Counted from the first letter of the stretch, positions 44,427 through 59,400 are shown. The stretch is DNA of 64,000 nt from Sphaerolaimus hirsutus (GCA_964036195.1 OZ038458.1:3100001-3164000), one strand, 5' to 3'. The notes: a model not told the origin generated them from the letters alone. Numbers and translations are program-made.

Positions 44427-47400
44427 TCACTTTCCAAACAGCCAAGCACTTTCCTTGTCTCCCTTTTTATTCTTCTTCTTTTTGCCGGCGGCCTTGGCGA
44501 ACATGTTGGCGAAGGGGTTGTTGCCGCTTTCGTCGCTCGTATCCAAATCGGACATGGGGCACTCCCAGACCCTGGAAAATGCCCTGTCAAAAGTCAAATG
44601 TCAAACGTACGTTTGCCATTTTCCAGGGCATTTTACATGACTTTTGACACTTTGCATGACATTTGACATTTCACAGGGCATTTTACAGGGTCAGGGAGTG
44701 GCACATGGTATCCATTTCATTACCGGCGCCGAATGCGGCAAAGAAATCATTGCCACTTTTAGCGGCCGGCTTTTTGGCCGGGCCGGAATCTGTCCGGAAC
44801 GAGGGTGGTTGTAACTTTTTTTGTGGAATCGGGGACATAAGTACGTAGCTCAGGGACGTATCCAGGATTTTTGAGCGGGGGGGGGGGGCTGCTTGTTTAC
44901 GGGGGCCGGCGAACGGGGGGGCCTCAGCCCCCCCCCTATAAATTGTTTTTCCCTATATAGGGACGGAAAAGCGTTTTGGCGCTAGCGCCATACAAAGGCG
45001 CCACGCCATGGCGCTATTGGCGTTGGCGCCAGGGCCAGGAACCGCTTTATATGTATATGGATACATATACGGCGGAATTCGCAAAAAATGTGTTCATTTC
45101 CAAGGATATTGGTTTACAGCGGTCAATCCGCTGAAAATACAATGTATGGGGAAGGAATTGCGCGCTTGCGCGCAAAATTTTTAAGAAACATCGACAAATA
45201 TACAAAAAAGTTGCAGTTTCCGGGACTTTTTCGGTCTCACCCCGGGAAGGGGGGGGGGGGGCTGCAGCCCCCCCGCCCCCCCCTGGATACGTCCTTGACG
45301 TAGCTTGTAACGATGGCAAAAATTCGAGGTAACGTAATTGCTTGAATATTTCCCACCTTGAATAATTCCCCCCTGTAAGAAAAAATCCCCCTACAAAAGA
45401 AAGTTCAATCAACTACGACACAACGAATGTCTCTTGGTCAACAGTTTGAAACCCCCTAAAACATAAAGATGTATCCAAAAAGCACGAAAAAAGTTCTAAG
45501 CATGATCCAGTCGAAAAAATGCGAAAACGTTGTAAAATTCAAAAATCGCTCATGGAATTTTTTTGAAAATTCATGTGATTTTCGGAAAAAAAACACTCCG
45601 TAGATTTTGCCAAAGTTACTAGTCAGTGAATGCTAACCCTTTTGCATTGTTTCCGACCCACAAGCCGATGCGCTGCTATCGGCGTCGCCCTGAAATGTGA
45701 GTACCTATTTTCTTGCATAGACATAATAATACCGTTTTTATACGTCAGCGTCTCAATACGTGTATATGAAGGGTGTGCTTCTAAAAGTACCGATCTACAA
45801 AAAAAATCGATTTTGAGATAATCGCAATTGAAAGTTTGGAGTATGCAATACCCATACATGGGTATTGGGTATGGGAATTTTGGGTATGGGTATTTCGACC
45901 ATATTATTGGGTATCCATATGCATTGGTATAATCATTGTTTATACATATAACACTAGCTATATAACATTTAGTGAATCGTACTTTTTGTAGTACAGTACA
46001 TTTTAAAGGAACAAAATGGTAATAGCATGTAGATCGGTACATTTTAAAGCACAAAATCAGATCGGTACTTTTACCCATAGTACAAAAGCACAAATTGAGT
46101 TTTTGCTGCTGATGATGCTGAGCTGACATCGATACTTTTAGAAGCACAAAAAATAAAGTTCAGATCGGTACATTTAGAAGTACAATTTTTAAAAATGTGT
46201 GTAGATCGGTACTTTTAAAAATACAAAAGCTGAAAAAGCTTGTAGATCGGTACTTTTTAAATTACAAAAACTGTATTTTGCGATTTTTTTTGCTTTTTTC
46301 GACCCCTCATATCTCAAAATTGAATTGAATTGAATATTTTTTTTGAAGCGCATTTTTATGGGGACCCCAAAAATAGTCCTAACTCAAATTTGAAAAATTT
46401 GTAGATCGGTACTATTAGAAGCACACCCTTCATATGTACAGGGTGCGGCAAGTTAGACCAACGCTTTAGATTTTGAATAACTTGACACTGGGTGGTCGGA
46501 TAAAAGTCAAAATTTAGGTGAACATCAACAACTAAATAGGAAATGTTTCCACAAAATCTGGTAGTGATTGCTCCATCCATTCACAAGTTATTCATGCAAA
46601 CGCGTAATTGTCACTTTACCACCACCCCGTGATAGGGTTCAAACGTGATCGACTTTTCGGGACCAGGATCGGGATTGTTTTTCCACTTTTTTTCTTATTC
46701 TTTTCGCAGCGGCGCGCCTAAATGCGTACGCGCGCACCACATTCCGCTTCTCCGCAGTTTGCTTGAAAAACTCTTGAACCAGTGAAGCGATCACGCCCAT
46801 ATTTTGTGGAAACCTATCCTATTTAGTTGTTAATGTTCACCTAAATTTTTACTTTTATCCGACCACCCAGTGTCAAGCTATTCAAAATCTAAAGCGTTGG
46901 TCTAAATTGCGTCACCCTGTATGTAAAATACATACATATACAGCTATGTGGCGCCAGTGCTAAGGCCAAATAGCGCCATGGCGTGGCACCTACGAATGGC
47001 ACCAGCGCCAGCGCCATGGCGCCATTCCATTACTACATGTGTCAATTTTTAGGGGGTGGGGTGCCGCCCCCCTTGTTTGCCGGGCTCTGTATACAATCCG
47101 ACGAAGAAAACGAATAAGAAACTAGCAAAGAAGCTACAAAGCGCCGTAATTTTCTAGAACACCAAACCCAAATTTTGAACATTTGATCGAATGGTCATAA
47201 ATTACATGGTGAGCATTATGTTAAAAGTTTGCTCGGAACCCTCAGATTTTTGGAGAAAACAAACCAGAAATGAGAACTTTTTTCCATCAGCACCAACAAT
47301 GTCATCTTCCGCTGCAAAAAGCTGGAAAAAGAAAGCTATAAAATTGACAATTCAGAAAAGCCTAGAAAAAAATTAACGAACCCCGAAGGAGCTATTTTTA

Positions 47401-50400
47401 TTTGGCTCGTTGCCAACACCTGCCAGCGAACTCATATCGTCATCTCGTCCCTCCAGCCACGCCGCATCCCCCATTCCTGCAATTGCGATTTAATTAGATC
47501 GGAAAATAACGTGTTTTTAGTTTACCGCATTTTCTACTCAGAATTCAAGTGGGGGAGTGACCTGGAGCCAGTTCCGCAAGTGGTAAAGTAAAGAATAAAA
47601 ATTAAAGAGTTGAGTAAAATGACAAATGGTAAGTAAAGTGTAAAGAAAAAATTGAAAAGTAGAGTAAGGGGTAAAGTTAAGTTTTCAATTTTTACGTTAC
47701 TCTTCACTTGCCATTCGCCATATTACTTTACTCATTACTTTTTACTCTTCACTTACCACTAGTGCTCTAAAAAGCGCCAGGAGTTTTTCTGTTTTCCGAC
47801 CTCCAGCGCCAATGTTGTCAGAACAAGAAAAGTGTAAAGCGACATGGCATTATGGGTGACTCTCACAAGATCCTATCAGGGCCGTATCCAGGGGGGGGCG
47901 GGGGGAGCTGCAGCCCCCCCCCCTCCCGGGGCGAGACCAGAAAGTGACCGGAAAATGGGACTTTTTTAACGTCAGCGTAAAAATTTTGCGCGCAAGCGCG
48001 CATTCTTAACCGGACATAAGGTATTATATTATCATCAGATTTGCTCCATGTGGCCACAAATCGTTATGAATCACTCAATGCTGTGCTTTTTTCCTGTTTT
48101 GTACATATATTTGCATATATATACAGCGTTGCATGGCGCTCGTGCCAACGCCAATGGCGCCATGGCGTGGCGCCTACTAATGGCGCCAGCGCCAGCGCCA
48201 TGACGCCATTCTGCCACTATGTAGCTAAAATTTTAGGGGGGGGGGGCTGAGCCCCCCCCCCCCTCGCCGGCCTCCGTAAACAAGCAGCCCCCCCCGCTCA
48301 AAAATCCTGGATACGTCCCAGCTATACACAACACGTGGAAAATCATTCCAGGTGGCATCTTTCGATAAGGGGGGGTCTAATTAAAAAATACCTGCTGCAA
48401 CTTCCCCCGGGCTATCTCTCTCTGCAGCGTTATTGTTTAGATCAGCATTTTTGCTCTTTTTGCTTTGTGCGCCGCGCCCTGGTCCACAATTCTGAAAAAG
48501 ATACGCTTTTTCAGAATTTTTTGCGACACATTGTACGAAATTTCGATGACAAAACTACGAAATGCATATCGTCCCAAACCTAAATTGTTTGTATTTTTGA
48601 CCACAATATCGTTTAGATAAATATAGTTCAGAGTCGCAGAAGGATCACTAAACGCTGCAACATTTACTTTTCAATACATTGCATCCATTGCAACATCGCT
48701 CCGAACTAAAAAATCTAAATTTGACATCGAAACAGTTGGCATCCGGCTGTTATTACTATCGTTGGTGCTACACACTAGGCGTCAAAAGTTTTCCAAGTCA
48801 ATTCTGATTTTAGTTGACGGTTTGCGGGACAATGTTCAAGTGCACATGCGTCGATGTCAAAAAGGAATGAATTCATTTGACGACTCATGCTGCCCCCCTA
48901 AATCGGCCAGCTACTAACTATTCTGGGGTCAATTTTTTTGGATACTATCCTCTGAGCAGCGCCAAATCGCTCAGCTATCTAACTATTCGGAACGATTTTT
49001 GAAAAAATTTGCCCCAATTTTTGCTCAATATTCAACTTTCATACCATTTTTATAGTTTTTAACCTTCAAAATAGCGGTTATTGGCTATATGCATGGTTGT
49101 ATACCTATTTTTAGCCGTTTTAAACCTATTTTGGGTACTTTATCCCCTTTCTGCCTTGAAAAAGCCTAGATATATATTTTGCCCCTCAAGCCCCCCAGAA
49201 AATTTTCAGCTATCTATCCCTCTGGAGCAGGGCCGTATCCAGGGGGGGGCGGGGGGGGGGGGGCTGCAGCCCCCCCCCTCCCGGGGCGAGACCAAAAAGT
49301 GACCGGAAAATGCGACTTTTTCAACGTCAGCGTTAAAAATTTTGCGCGCAAGCGCGCATTCTTCACCAGACATAAGGTATTATCATCGGATTTGCTTTAT
49401 GTGGCCACAAATCATTAAAAATACACTCAATGTTGTGTTTTTTGCTGTTTTGTATGTATATTTACATACATATACAGCATTCCATGGCGCTGACGCCAAC
49501 GCCAATGGCGCCATGGCGTGGCGCCTACTATTGGCGCCAGCGCCATGGCGCCATTCCGCCACTATGTAGCTAAAATTTTAGGGGGGGGGGCTGAGCCCCC
49601 CCCCCCTCGCCGGCCTCCGTAAACAAGCAGCCCCCCCCCCCCGCTCAAAAATCCTGGATACGTCCCTGCTCTGGAGGGCTATCATCAACCCCCCGCGAGG
49701 GCCAAAATCTTGGAGACCCCTGTTTCAAGGCGAAATGTATCAAAAATACCTGGCGCCCAAGATCAGACCATGGCAGATCTTCAGATGACCGTCCAACGTC
49801 AGACCTGCAAGGGAACGGCTTGCTGTCGAAGGGAAATGGCCACAGCCGCGACGGCTCCACCGCGCTCGCAGACGCGCCAGACTGTGCACATTGGGAAAAG
49901 CGCTGAAATTGACGCCATGTTGCAAAGGCCCTACACACACTAGTTTTCACCGTGACACTTGGGAAAACTGAAATGGCCACATGGCCACATCCAGCCTACT
50001 CTTATTGTATGCTTTATGCATTTTAGTTTTCAAATTTTCAAAATGTAACTTTGGTTAATTTAAATTCGAATCTAAATTTAATTAAATCATTCAACCGTGT
50101 TCATTAATTTGCATTTTTTTTAATTTCAGTTTTCACACGAAGTCACGGTGAAAACTAGTGTGTGTAGGCACAAACTAAAAAGCATCCACCTCAAATACCG
50201 TAAATCCTCGAATAACCCCCCCCCCCCACTTACGAGCGTGAGAAACAATAACGCCCCTTATGATCAATGCAAATAAGTCGTGTTATATTATAAAACGTTT
50301 CAATGAAGCCAGACAGACCAAAAAGCCATGGTCTGATTCTGATTCATTGAATGCAATGCAGTGTATGCAACGTAAGCACAAAATAATGTGTTACCTACTG

Positions 50401-53400
50401 CGGCGATGTATTTACGTACTTTTGTACTGAATATTCTGACGAAAAAAGTACTACCCTGGAGATTTATTCGAGGATCTACAGTAAATGCATCCGGGATGGT
50501 AAGAAAAGTGAAATAGGGTTTATCAAAATTGTATCACACAGGGTTCAAACGGGGCCCAACAGGGGTCTCCAAGATTTTGGCCCTCGCGGGGGCTGGATAG
50601 ATAGCAAATCGCTTCTCCCGAGGGATAGATAGCTTAAAAAATTTTCTGGGGGGGGGGGGCTGGGGGGGGGGCTCGCAGGGGCAAAATATATAGGCTTTTT
50701 CAGTGCATAGAAGGCCGAAAGGGAAAAAATCGCTAGTAATTGGTTAAAAGTAGGGTTCAAACGATATATAGTATCGAATATCGGATATCGACAATTTTTT
50801 ATATCGAATATCGATATCGAAAATTTTGAAAAAATATCGAATATCGATATCGAAAATTTAAAAAAAATATCGAATATCGATATCGAATATTGACCATTTT
50901 TTCGATATATCGAACCTGTATTGCGTCCCCAAATTTACTTTTCATTTTCATTTTGAGATGTTTATGGTTGATCTGATGTGCTTATAGTATTGTATTTGAT
51001 GAGTAAAAGTACAGTATTTATAATGTCATTGTTGTTGGAGTGCTAAATTTGAAGCCAGAAAACGCTGATATACTTTTTTTGCAACATGCCCTTAAGCAAT
51101 TAGGTTAGGATGAACTGTAATATCTACCAATTGTTATTTGTCTGATACACTTTGATTCATCATGTTTTTCTTCTATTTTCTACCATTGAGTGATGTAAAG
51201 CTTGTTAAAATCACTTGTACCATTCAAATTTCAGTAAAGAGATGATTCAACATGTGTGCAACCACATGAAAATACAATATGCCACTTGAAATATGCCTTG
51301 CTATACCAAAAGCATATCGCAATATCGAAAATATCGAAATATCGAATATCGAATATCGACCATTTTTCAATATCGAATATCGAATATCGATATCGAGGTT
51401 CCATATCGTATTGATATCGAATATCGAGTTTCAGAAAAAAATATCGAATATCGATATCGAAAACTTTGAAAAATATTGAATATCGATATCGAAAATTCAT
51501 ATCGTTTGAACCCTAGTTAAAAGTGTCTAAAAGTAGATTCAAAATGGCTAAAAAGGGCATACAACCATGCATATAGCTGGAGAGCACGATTTTGAAGGTG
51601 AAAAACTATAAAACGGTGCGTAAATTAGTGATTTTGAGCGAAAATTGGGGGAAAATTTCTCAAAAACCACTCTAGATAGATAGATAGCTGAGCGATTTGG
51701 GGGGGTGGGGTCTTTGGGGGTAGTAGCCAAAAAATTTGCCTAGGGATAGATAGATAGCTGAGCGGCCTCCGGGATAGATAGATAGCTGGCGGATTTGGGG
51801 GGGGGCAGCCCCCCCAGCCCCCCCCTAGGGCCCAATTTTCCCGGTCCCAGGTACCAGTTCACATCTCAATTCACTTCGCTTTTGCCATTTCAGTTCTCCA
51901 CTTGCGGAAATGGCCTCAGATCGACAAAATGTGGGGACAGTCTGGTCAGGGTTCCGGTCATTTTTCAGCCATAGCAATGCTTTCTAAGTAAATTATACAT
52001 TTTTCACGAGCATGAAAATAAAAAGGTCACAATAAAATCATAATCCGTGTCAAATTAGCATTTACTGCAGTTCCCGAACTAGTTCTGAACAAAAAAAATC
52101 AGAAACTGCGTCACGGGAATGTTGTTAGGTAGTCCCGCTTAGGGTTGGAAAAAAATCGATTTTTTTCAACGACCCCGATTTTTTTTTAAAAAAATCGATT
52201 TTTTTAAATAAAAATCGCTGGGGTCAAAATTAGCCCCATTTCTGCCTAAAATCGCCTCTGGGGGTAATAAAAGCCATATAAATTGGTAGGGAATGCACAC
52301 TTATGCTTTCTGTGCTAATATAAGTACTGTAGAGCTTCGGAAAAGCTTGAAAGTCAGTTATTTTTAAGTGTCAAAGTAATTAAATTGAATATTTGTGACG
52401 TGAATCACATTTCATCGACCGTTTGCAATTTTTTGTGCAGAAATAGCATGTTCTTGCTCAGAACAAAATATAAATGATATTGGAAGTGAACATGGATGCA
52501 TTTGCATAAATGTTTGATGTGACAACACAAAAAAACATAACTATGAATACTTCCTAAAATGATTCACAGCCTACCTTACATGCTTAAAAGCACACATAAA
52601 TGGGTACTACACCCCCAATTGGTTGTAAAAGCCATGAAAAAAGAAACTGATAGATTGTTTGCATGAAAGTGCGCGCTTGCGCGCAAAATTTTTGCATTTT
52701 ACCCAGTGCTTGAGTACCAAAAAATTTTGTCAGCGATTTTTTTTCAAAAAAATCGGTACGGGTGCTGCGATTTTATTTAAAAAAAATCGGAATTTTTTTT
52801 AAAAAAAATCACTTAAAAAAAATCGCTTGCCAACCCTAGTCCCGCTCAAACCATTATTACACCCAGCTGTAACTAGGGTTGGCCGATGTTTTTTTTTAAA
52901 CGTTTTTTTTTTTTAAACGTTTTTTTTATAAAAAAAACATGACGTCCGAAATGTTTTTTTTTTTAAAAAAAACATCGGCCAAAATTTTTAGTACTAAGCA
53001 CTAGGTATTTTGCAAAATTTTTGCGTGCAAGCGCGCAATTTCACACACAAATTGACATTGGTGGTTGTTTTCATTGGTTTTGTTGCATTTTTAGTATCAA
53101 AACATCCATTTCTATGTGCTACCATGGTTGAATAAGCCGACATATGTTGCTGTAATATATAATATTGAGGTAATGTGCTTCCATGTACCTCCACAGTGTG
53201 TAACTTCACTCCCAAAGTAACAACCTCCTTTTATAACCTTGTTTGATCACCATTCCATGCCAAACTTTACCTGAAGTCACGAACATTCGACTATAAGGCG
53301 ATATACGAACGATATGTCGACGAAAAATGGATATTTTTGACACAAATCACCACTTATAATGCTATCCCATGGTACCACAGCCATTATATGGTCATATTTA

Positions 53401-56400
53401 ACATCACAGAGTATTGCCAGTGTCTGATATACCTAGTATTTACTCGAATAATCCCCCCGGGGAATTATTTTTTCGTCAGACATTTTTGAGGGGGAACTAA
53501 TCAAGGGGGGAATTATTCAAGTGGGGGAATTATTATTTCGTCAAAATTTTTAGCCATGTTTCTATCACACTTAATACACACATCCTGTTTCCATTGGTAT
53601 TGCATTGCATCTTTGAACACCGGATGTACTGCATTTGCATTCGGTGAATCTAACCACACACTGCTTTTTTGCTTGGGTTGACTTCATCGATTGGTTTTTT
53701 AATAAATGTACATTAACTACCTTCCATCATTGGGGGGGGGGGGGATTATTCAAGTGGGGGAATTATATTTTCCTCACTTTCCTAACAGGGGGGAATTATT
53801 CGAGTGGGGGAATTATTCAAGTGGGGGGAATTATTCGAGTAAATACGGTATATATGTTGACACTAGGTCATATCTGGGAGCTTTTAATAAAAAAAACATC
53901 GAGTTAAAAAAAACGTTTTTTTTCCAACCCTAGCTGTAACACCATTATACCCCCCAAATCCGCCAGCTATCTATCTATCTCGGAGGCTGCTCAGTTATCT
54001 ATTTATCCCGAGGCAAAATTTTTGGCTACTACCCCCAAAGACCCCCCCAAAAAAAATCGCTCAGCTATTTATCTATCTGGAGTGGTTTCTGAGAAATTTT
54101 GCCCCAATTTTCGCTCAAAATCACTAATTTTCACACCTTTTTTATAGTTTTTCACCTTCAAATTCGTGCTCTCCGGCTATATGCATGGTTATATGTCTGT
54201 TTTTAGTCAGTTTAAAGCTACTTTTAGCCACTTTTAACCGATTACTAGCGATTTTTTCCCCTTTCGGCCTTCTATGCACTGAAAAATCCTATATATTTTG
54301 CCCCCGCGAGCCCCCCCCCAGAAATTTTTTTCAGCTATCTATCCCTCGGGAGGAGCGATTTGCTATCTATCCAGCCCCCGCGAAGGCCAAAATCTTGGAG
54401 ACCCCTGCCACTAGGGTTCAAACGGGATCCCGATCCCGGATCCCGTGAAATTCCGGGATTTACCAGTCCCGATCCCGATCCCGAAACCCCAATCCCGATC
54501 CCGAAATCTCAAAAATACCAATCCCGATCCCGATCCCGAAAATTTTCAAATCCCGATCTCGATCCCGAGAAAATCCCAAGTCCGGGATCCCGATCCCGGA
54601 AAAATTAGCGGAAATTATAAAAAGTGGAATAATAACGTTTTTGCATGCAAAAAAGTGGATGAAAACCCCCAGTGTCAATTTTATGCCACTTTTCTGGCAT
54701 CCAACAGTGTTTTGAGACCTTTATGAACAACTGTGAATGCCATAAAAATGGCCAAAATCTCTATCCCTAGAACCCAATCCCGATCCCGGAAAAATGCCAA
54801 TCCCAATCCCGATCCCGTGACCCCAATCCCGGCCAATCCCGATCCCGAAATCTCAAAAAAACAATCCCGATCCCGAAACCCCAATCCCGATCCCGAAATC
54901 TCAAAAAGTGAATCCCGATCCCGATCCCGAAAAGTCAATCCCGTTTGAACCCTACCTGCCACCCCAAACGAACCCCTTCCACACTGGAATCCAGTCGAAA
55001 TCCAGCGTCAAACTGCTTCTCCAAGGCGGGGGTGGCGCGCCGCTGCTGCACTTCAGACGGCTTGTCGCGCGACAACACTGCAGCAGAACTAGGCGTGGTA
55101 CACGCCGCCGCTAGAGGGCGCTCGCGGCGCGTAGACGGTGTGGGCGGAGTTTGGCGTAGCAACTGGTGTATTGGGGCGATCTTGTGAGGCGGATGATATA
55201 GGACTGTAAGTAGGGTTCAAACGGGATCCCGATCCCGGATCCCGTGAAATTCCGGGATTTAGCAGTCCCGATCCCGATCCCGAAACCCCAATCCCGATCC
55301 CGAAATCCAAAAATACCAATCCCGATCCCGATCCCGAAAACTTTCAAATCCCGATCCCGATCCCGAGAATCTCCCAAGTCCGGGATCCCGATCGTCTAGT
55401 GGAAATTATAAAAAGTGAAAAAATGACATTTTTGCGTGCAAAAATGTAACCGCAAACCCCCAGCGTCAATTTTACGTCACTTTTCTGGCATCCAACAGTG
55501 TTTTGAGACCTTTATGAACAACTGTGAATGCCAAAACAGTGACGAAAATCTCTATCCCTAGACCGCAATCCCGATCCCGAAAAAATGCCAATCCCGATCC
55601 CGATCCCGTGACCCCAATCCCGGCCAATCCCGATCCCGATCCCGAAATCTCAAAATACCAATCCCGATCCCGAAACCCCAATCCCGAAATCTCAAAAAGT
55701 GAATCCCGATCCCGATCCCGAAAAGTCAATCCCGTTTGAACCCTAACTGTAAGGGCCCCTCCCGGTGGGCTTCCAAATAACCAAATAATTCGAAAATGCA
55801 GAATTCAGAATGTTGACCTAGCCAAAACATTTTGGAATGTAAAATTTTGTAAAAACAGGAATCTTCGAATGTAAAACAAGCCTAGTGAAGCTTAAACATG
55901 TGGTGGGGCATTCCGATTCAGGGTTCAATCAGATTGGTTGCCTAATCCAACGACAGCATGTAAGAATTTCAGGGTTCGCGAAAAAAAACAGAGACAAACG
56001 TTGGGATGAGGCGTTCCCGGCACGCGTTTCGTCTTATCCCGCTGCAACTGCGGCGTGCCTTGAACAGGGGTCGCAGTGCGGCGCTCGTGCTTTATCGCGG
56101 GAGTGGGCGGAGCTTGGCACTGGGGCGACACGCGTTCGTTCGAGTGCGCGTTGTGCGCGGCGGCCAGCAGTCGGTTGTTGAGCGTGGCGCTGCTGGACAA
56201 GCTGCCGCTGGCGGCCACGCGCGGCACCGGCGCCGCTTGGCCCACCTGAAACGATTACATGCATCAGGCACGGCTGAAGAGAGGGGCAACCCCCCCCCCC
56301 CGTTTCTGGGTATGGTATGGCTGAAGAGAGTGGCACCCCCCCCCCGTTTCTGGGTATGACATGGAAAATAGAAATGTAAAATGCACGGGATGGTGATATG

Positions 56401-59400
56401 CGGCACGGTTTTGAGGTGTTATGTCAAAATATTGCACAAAACCGGCGGTCTTTTGCGGAGTTACAAATTTATCTTTCAGTGATATTTTCTACCACTGAAA
56501 ACTGTAGCGAGCACTTTTTGTGACATGCAGAATTGGCACCAAACACCGCAGATATACACATAATCAAATATTATCCCTTGAATATGGCCCACAAAAGCTG
56601 TGTCAAGGCAAATGTAACCTGAGATGCGGAATCCTGCGGAGCGATGTCGTCCACATACTCCTGCACTTGCACGGAATCGTTGAAACCGACTTTCTTCGGT
56701 TGACCACTGTCTGTTGACTTCTTGTCGCCGTTCTTTGAGCGCGCCTGCGCCCTGCGAAACAAATTCACGTTTGCACACTACTGAACCGGATGGGAAAATT
56801 AATTTTTCATCGTTGTTTTATTTTTTTCTATATTACTGAATTGTTTTTAACTGGTTATATTTGAAGTAGCACAACTGCAACTATGATCTATCTTGATGTC
56901 AACCATGGACATAAAATTTTTTGGAACCGATACCCGACCCAGAAATTTTTAGGACCCGATACCCGAACCCGAAAATTTTGAAATTCCCAACCCTAATGCA
57001 CTCTACTCGGTATATGGAAGTTGAAATAAATATACCAACATGAAAACAATATAGACAAGATGAGCCAACATTACCAACAAAACGCAAATATAAATTCAGA
57101 CATCATAAACCATTCCAAGGCAAATTACGCAAGGACAAAAAAGCCAAAAGGTTCCCAAACCCCGCCCACGGCGTCGCTTTTGCTGTGGTGTATAAGTCAC
57201 CGTAACGAAAAAAACAACTGATCTGATTTACAACTAATTATTTCTTCACGAACTTTATCCGCTATATTGGAAGATAATAGAACTTAATCACCCACAGGAA
57301 AAAACGGACTTGCACTGCGCGGCGACTCGCTTCAGGTGCGCGGCGGCGGCGAAGTTATCCTTGTCGTCGCTGTCCACCACCACAGTTGTGACGCGGCGGC
57401 GCGCAGCTGCGGGCGGCACGTTGTCGCGCGGCTGCTCGGGCGGCACGTTGTCGCGCGGCTGCTCGGGCGCCTCGCTCAGCTGCGTCTGCGTCTCGTTCAT
57501 GCCCGCAGTCGACTGCGACTCGGGCTGCTCCTGCAGCCAGCCGCTCACGCGATCCACGCTAGCATGCGCTGCCACTGGGCCCATCGCTGCGCGGGAACCA
57601 CTCGTCACGCAGTATTTCCACATGTTCAATTGCGTTGCATTGGGCCCACACACGCTAGTTGACATCGACACCACGGACGTATCCAGGATTTTTGAGCGGG
57701 GGGGGGGCTGCTTGTTTACGCAGCCCGGCGAACGGGGGGGGGGGGCTCAGCCCCCCTAAAATTTTACCTATAAAGTGAGGGAATGGCGCCATGACGCTGG
57801 CGCCATTCGTAGGCGCCACGCCATGGCGCCATTGGCGTTGGCGCCAAAATTCGCTTATTATGTATGTAACTACACCTACATATAGAGCGACAGGCCGGCC
57901 ATTTAGTGTATTTAATACGGAATTGAGATTACAGGGTCGATTTTCTATAATATCTCTGTGAGATTGACCAAATGCGCGCTTGCGCGCAAAATTTTTTACA
58001 CAACAACTTAAAAAATGCTACCAAAAGTTGATTTTCCCCATGTTTTCCAAGTCCGACCCCGGGAGCGAGGGGGGGGGCTGCAGCCCCCCCCCTGGATACG
58101 TCCTTGGTGACATACTGACACATGGCAAATATCACGACAGTAACGCGTCCAGTTAGTGCGTGTCACAGCGTCACAAGCCCAATTGATTTGTGACGAATGG
58201 CAGACCAACCTTGATCTGCGGCGCGCGGCCGCTCGCTTACATCCATGGCTGCATTGTCAACTTTCTGCGGCGGCTGCAGTTTGCCGTCGTCGCTGCCCGG
58301 CGACCAACACACGAAGTCGTTCAGAATCGGCGCGCTCTGCAGTTCGTGTGACCGAGGTTTTTTTCGTTATATTAACTTTATACAATCGAAAAAAGCAATT
58401 TTGAACGTGAAAATAGACAAGAATGTGAAAAAATCAGCGATTTTGAGTGAAAATTTGGGCTAAAACCGGTCACAAATTTGATCCAGATAGGTAGATGGCT
58501 TAGCGATTTGGGAAGTGGCCAATTTTTTTCAATATCTATTGGAGGGTTCCGTTCTATTGTATTCGTGAGTGCGAAAATGTGCCAAAACCTGCCATTCTAT
58601 TGGAGGTATGCCGTTCTATTAGAAGAAATACGGTAATAGTTGAGCGTTAATAGTGAGGACTAATATTTAATTGTCCACAGGTGGCAGTCCCAAGCCCTGT
58701 AAAGTGTAAAGTAAAGTGTCAAATGTAAAGTAAAGTGTCAATCAAAACAAAAAAGAAAAGATTTTATTATTGAACTTTGCATGACAATTGACACTTTACT
58801 TTACTTTTGTAATGACAATTGACACTTTTCTTTGCACTTGACTTTACATTTGACACTTTACTTTACACTTTACAGGGCTTGGGACTGCCCCCTGGACAGC
58901 AAAGCGTGTAAAAACCGATACATTCCTATCATCTTATCAGAAATTCGAAGACATTCAACACAATGTCTAGTTTGAGGTTACCACTCCCTATGAAACCGCC
59001 GTTATTTTTTACCACATCACCTCCAAAATTTTCATCAAACTCGGTATATGCTATTTTACGGAAGAAGTAAAATCGTTGAAAAAATGTGAAAAATATAGTC
59101 AAAGAGGTACGCAAGATTGTTTAAAATAAATAGTAATAAAACCACATATGTAACACAAAATAGCGATTTTGAGGGTGAAAATAGACAAACATGTGCAAAA
59201 AATAGCTATTTTGAGTGAAATAGACTCAATCTTCTCCAGATAGGTACATATTTATACTTTTTTTAAACGTACAGGAAGCAGTCCCAGACCCTGTAAAGTG
59301 TCAAATGTCATGTAAAATGTCAATCAAAACAGAAAAAAATTTATTAGTGAACTTTGCATCACAATTGACACTTTGCATGACATTTTACAGGGTCCAGCAT

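Noticed and set aside
44384-44590. Alternative minus frame with an arginine-rich product over the last exon of the 44-61 kb gene
   Set aside because: The SDLDTSDESGNN frame is in phase with the upstream exon and ends at a stop just after WLFGK; the other frame needs a splice that shifts phase.
54360-55739. Several 70-90 codon frames rich in Ser-Arg or Asp-Arg repeats (also 42333-42611 and 61453-62022)
   Set aside because: They are translations of the CCCGAT arms of hAT-like elements.
58210-58336. Rab3GAP catalytic-subunit similarity of LNDFVCWSPGSDDGK
   Set aside because: Only a short D-F-V-x-W-S-P resemblance; the other exons of the gene do not match that family, so no name was assigned.
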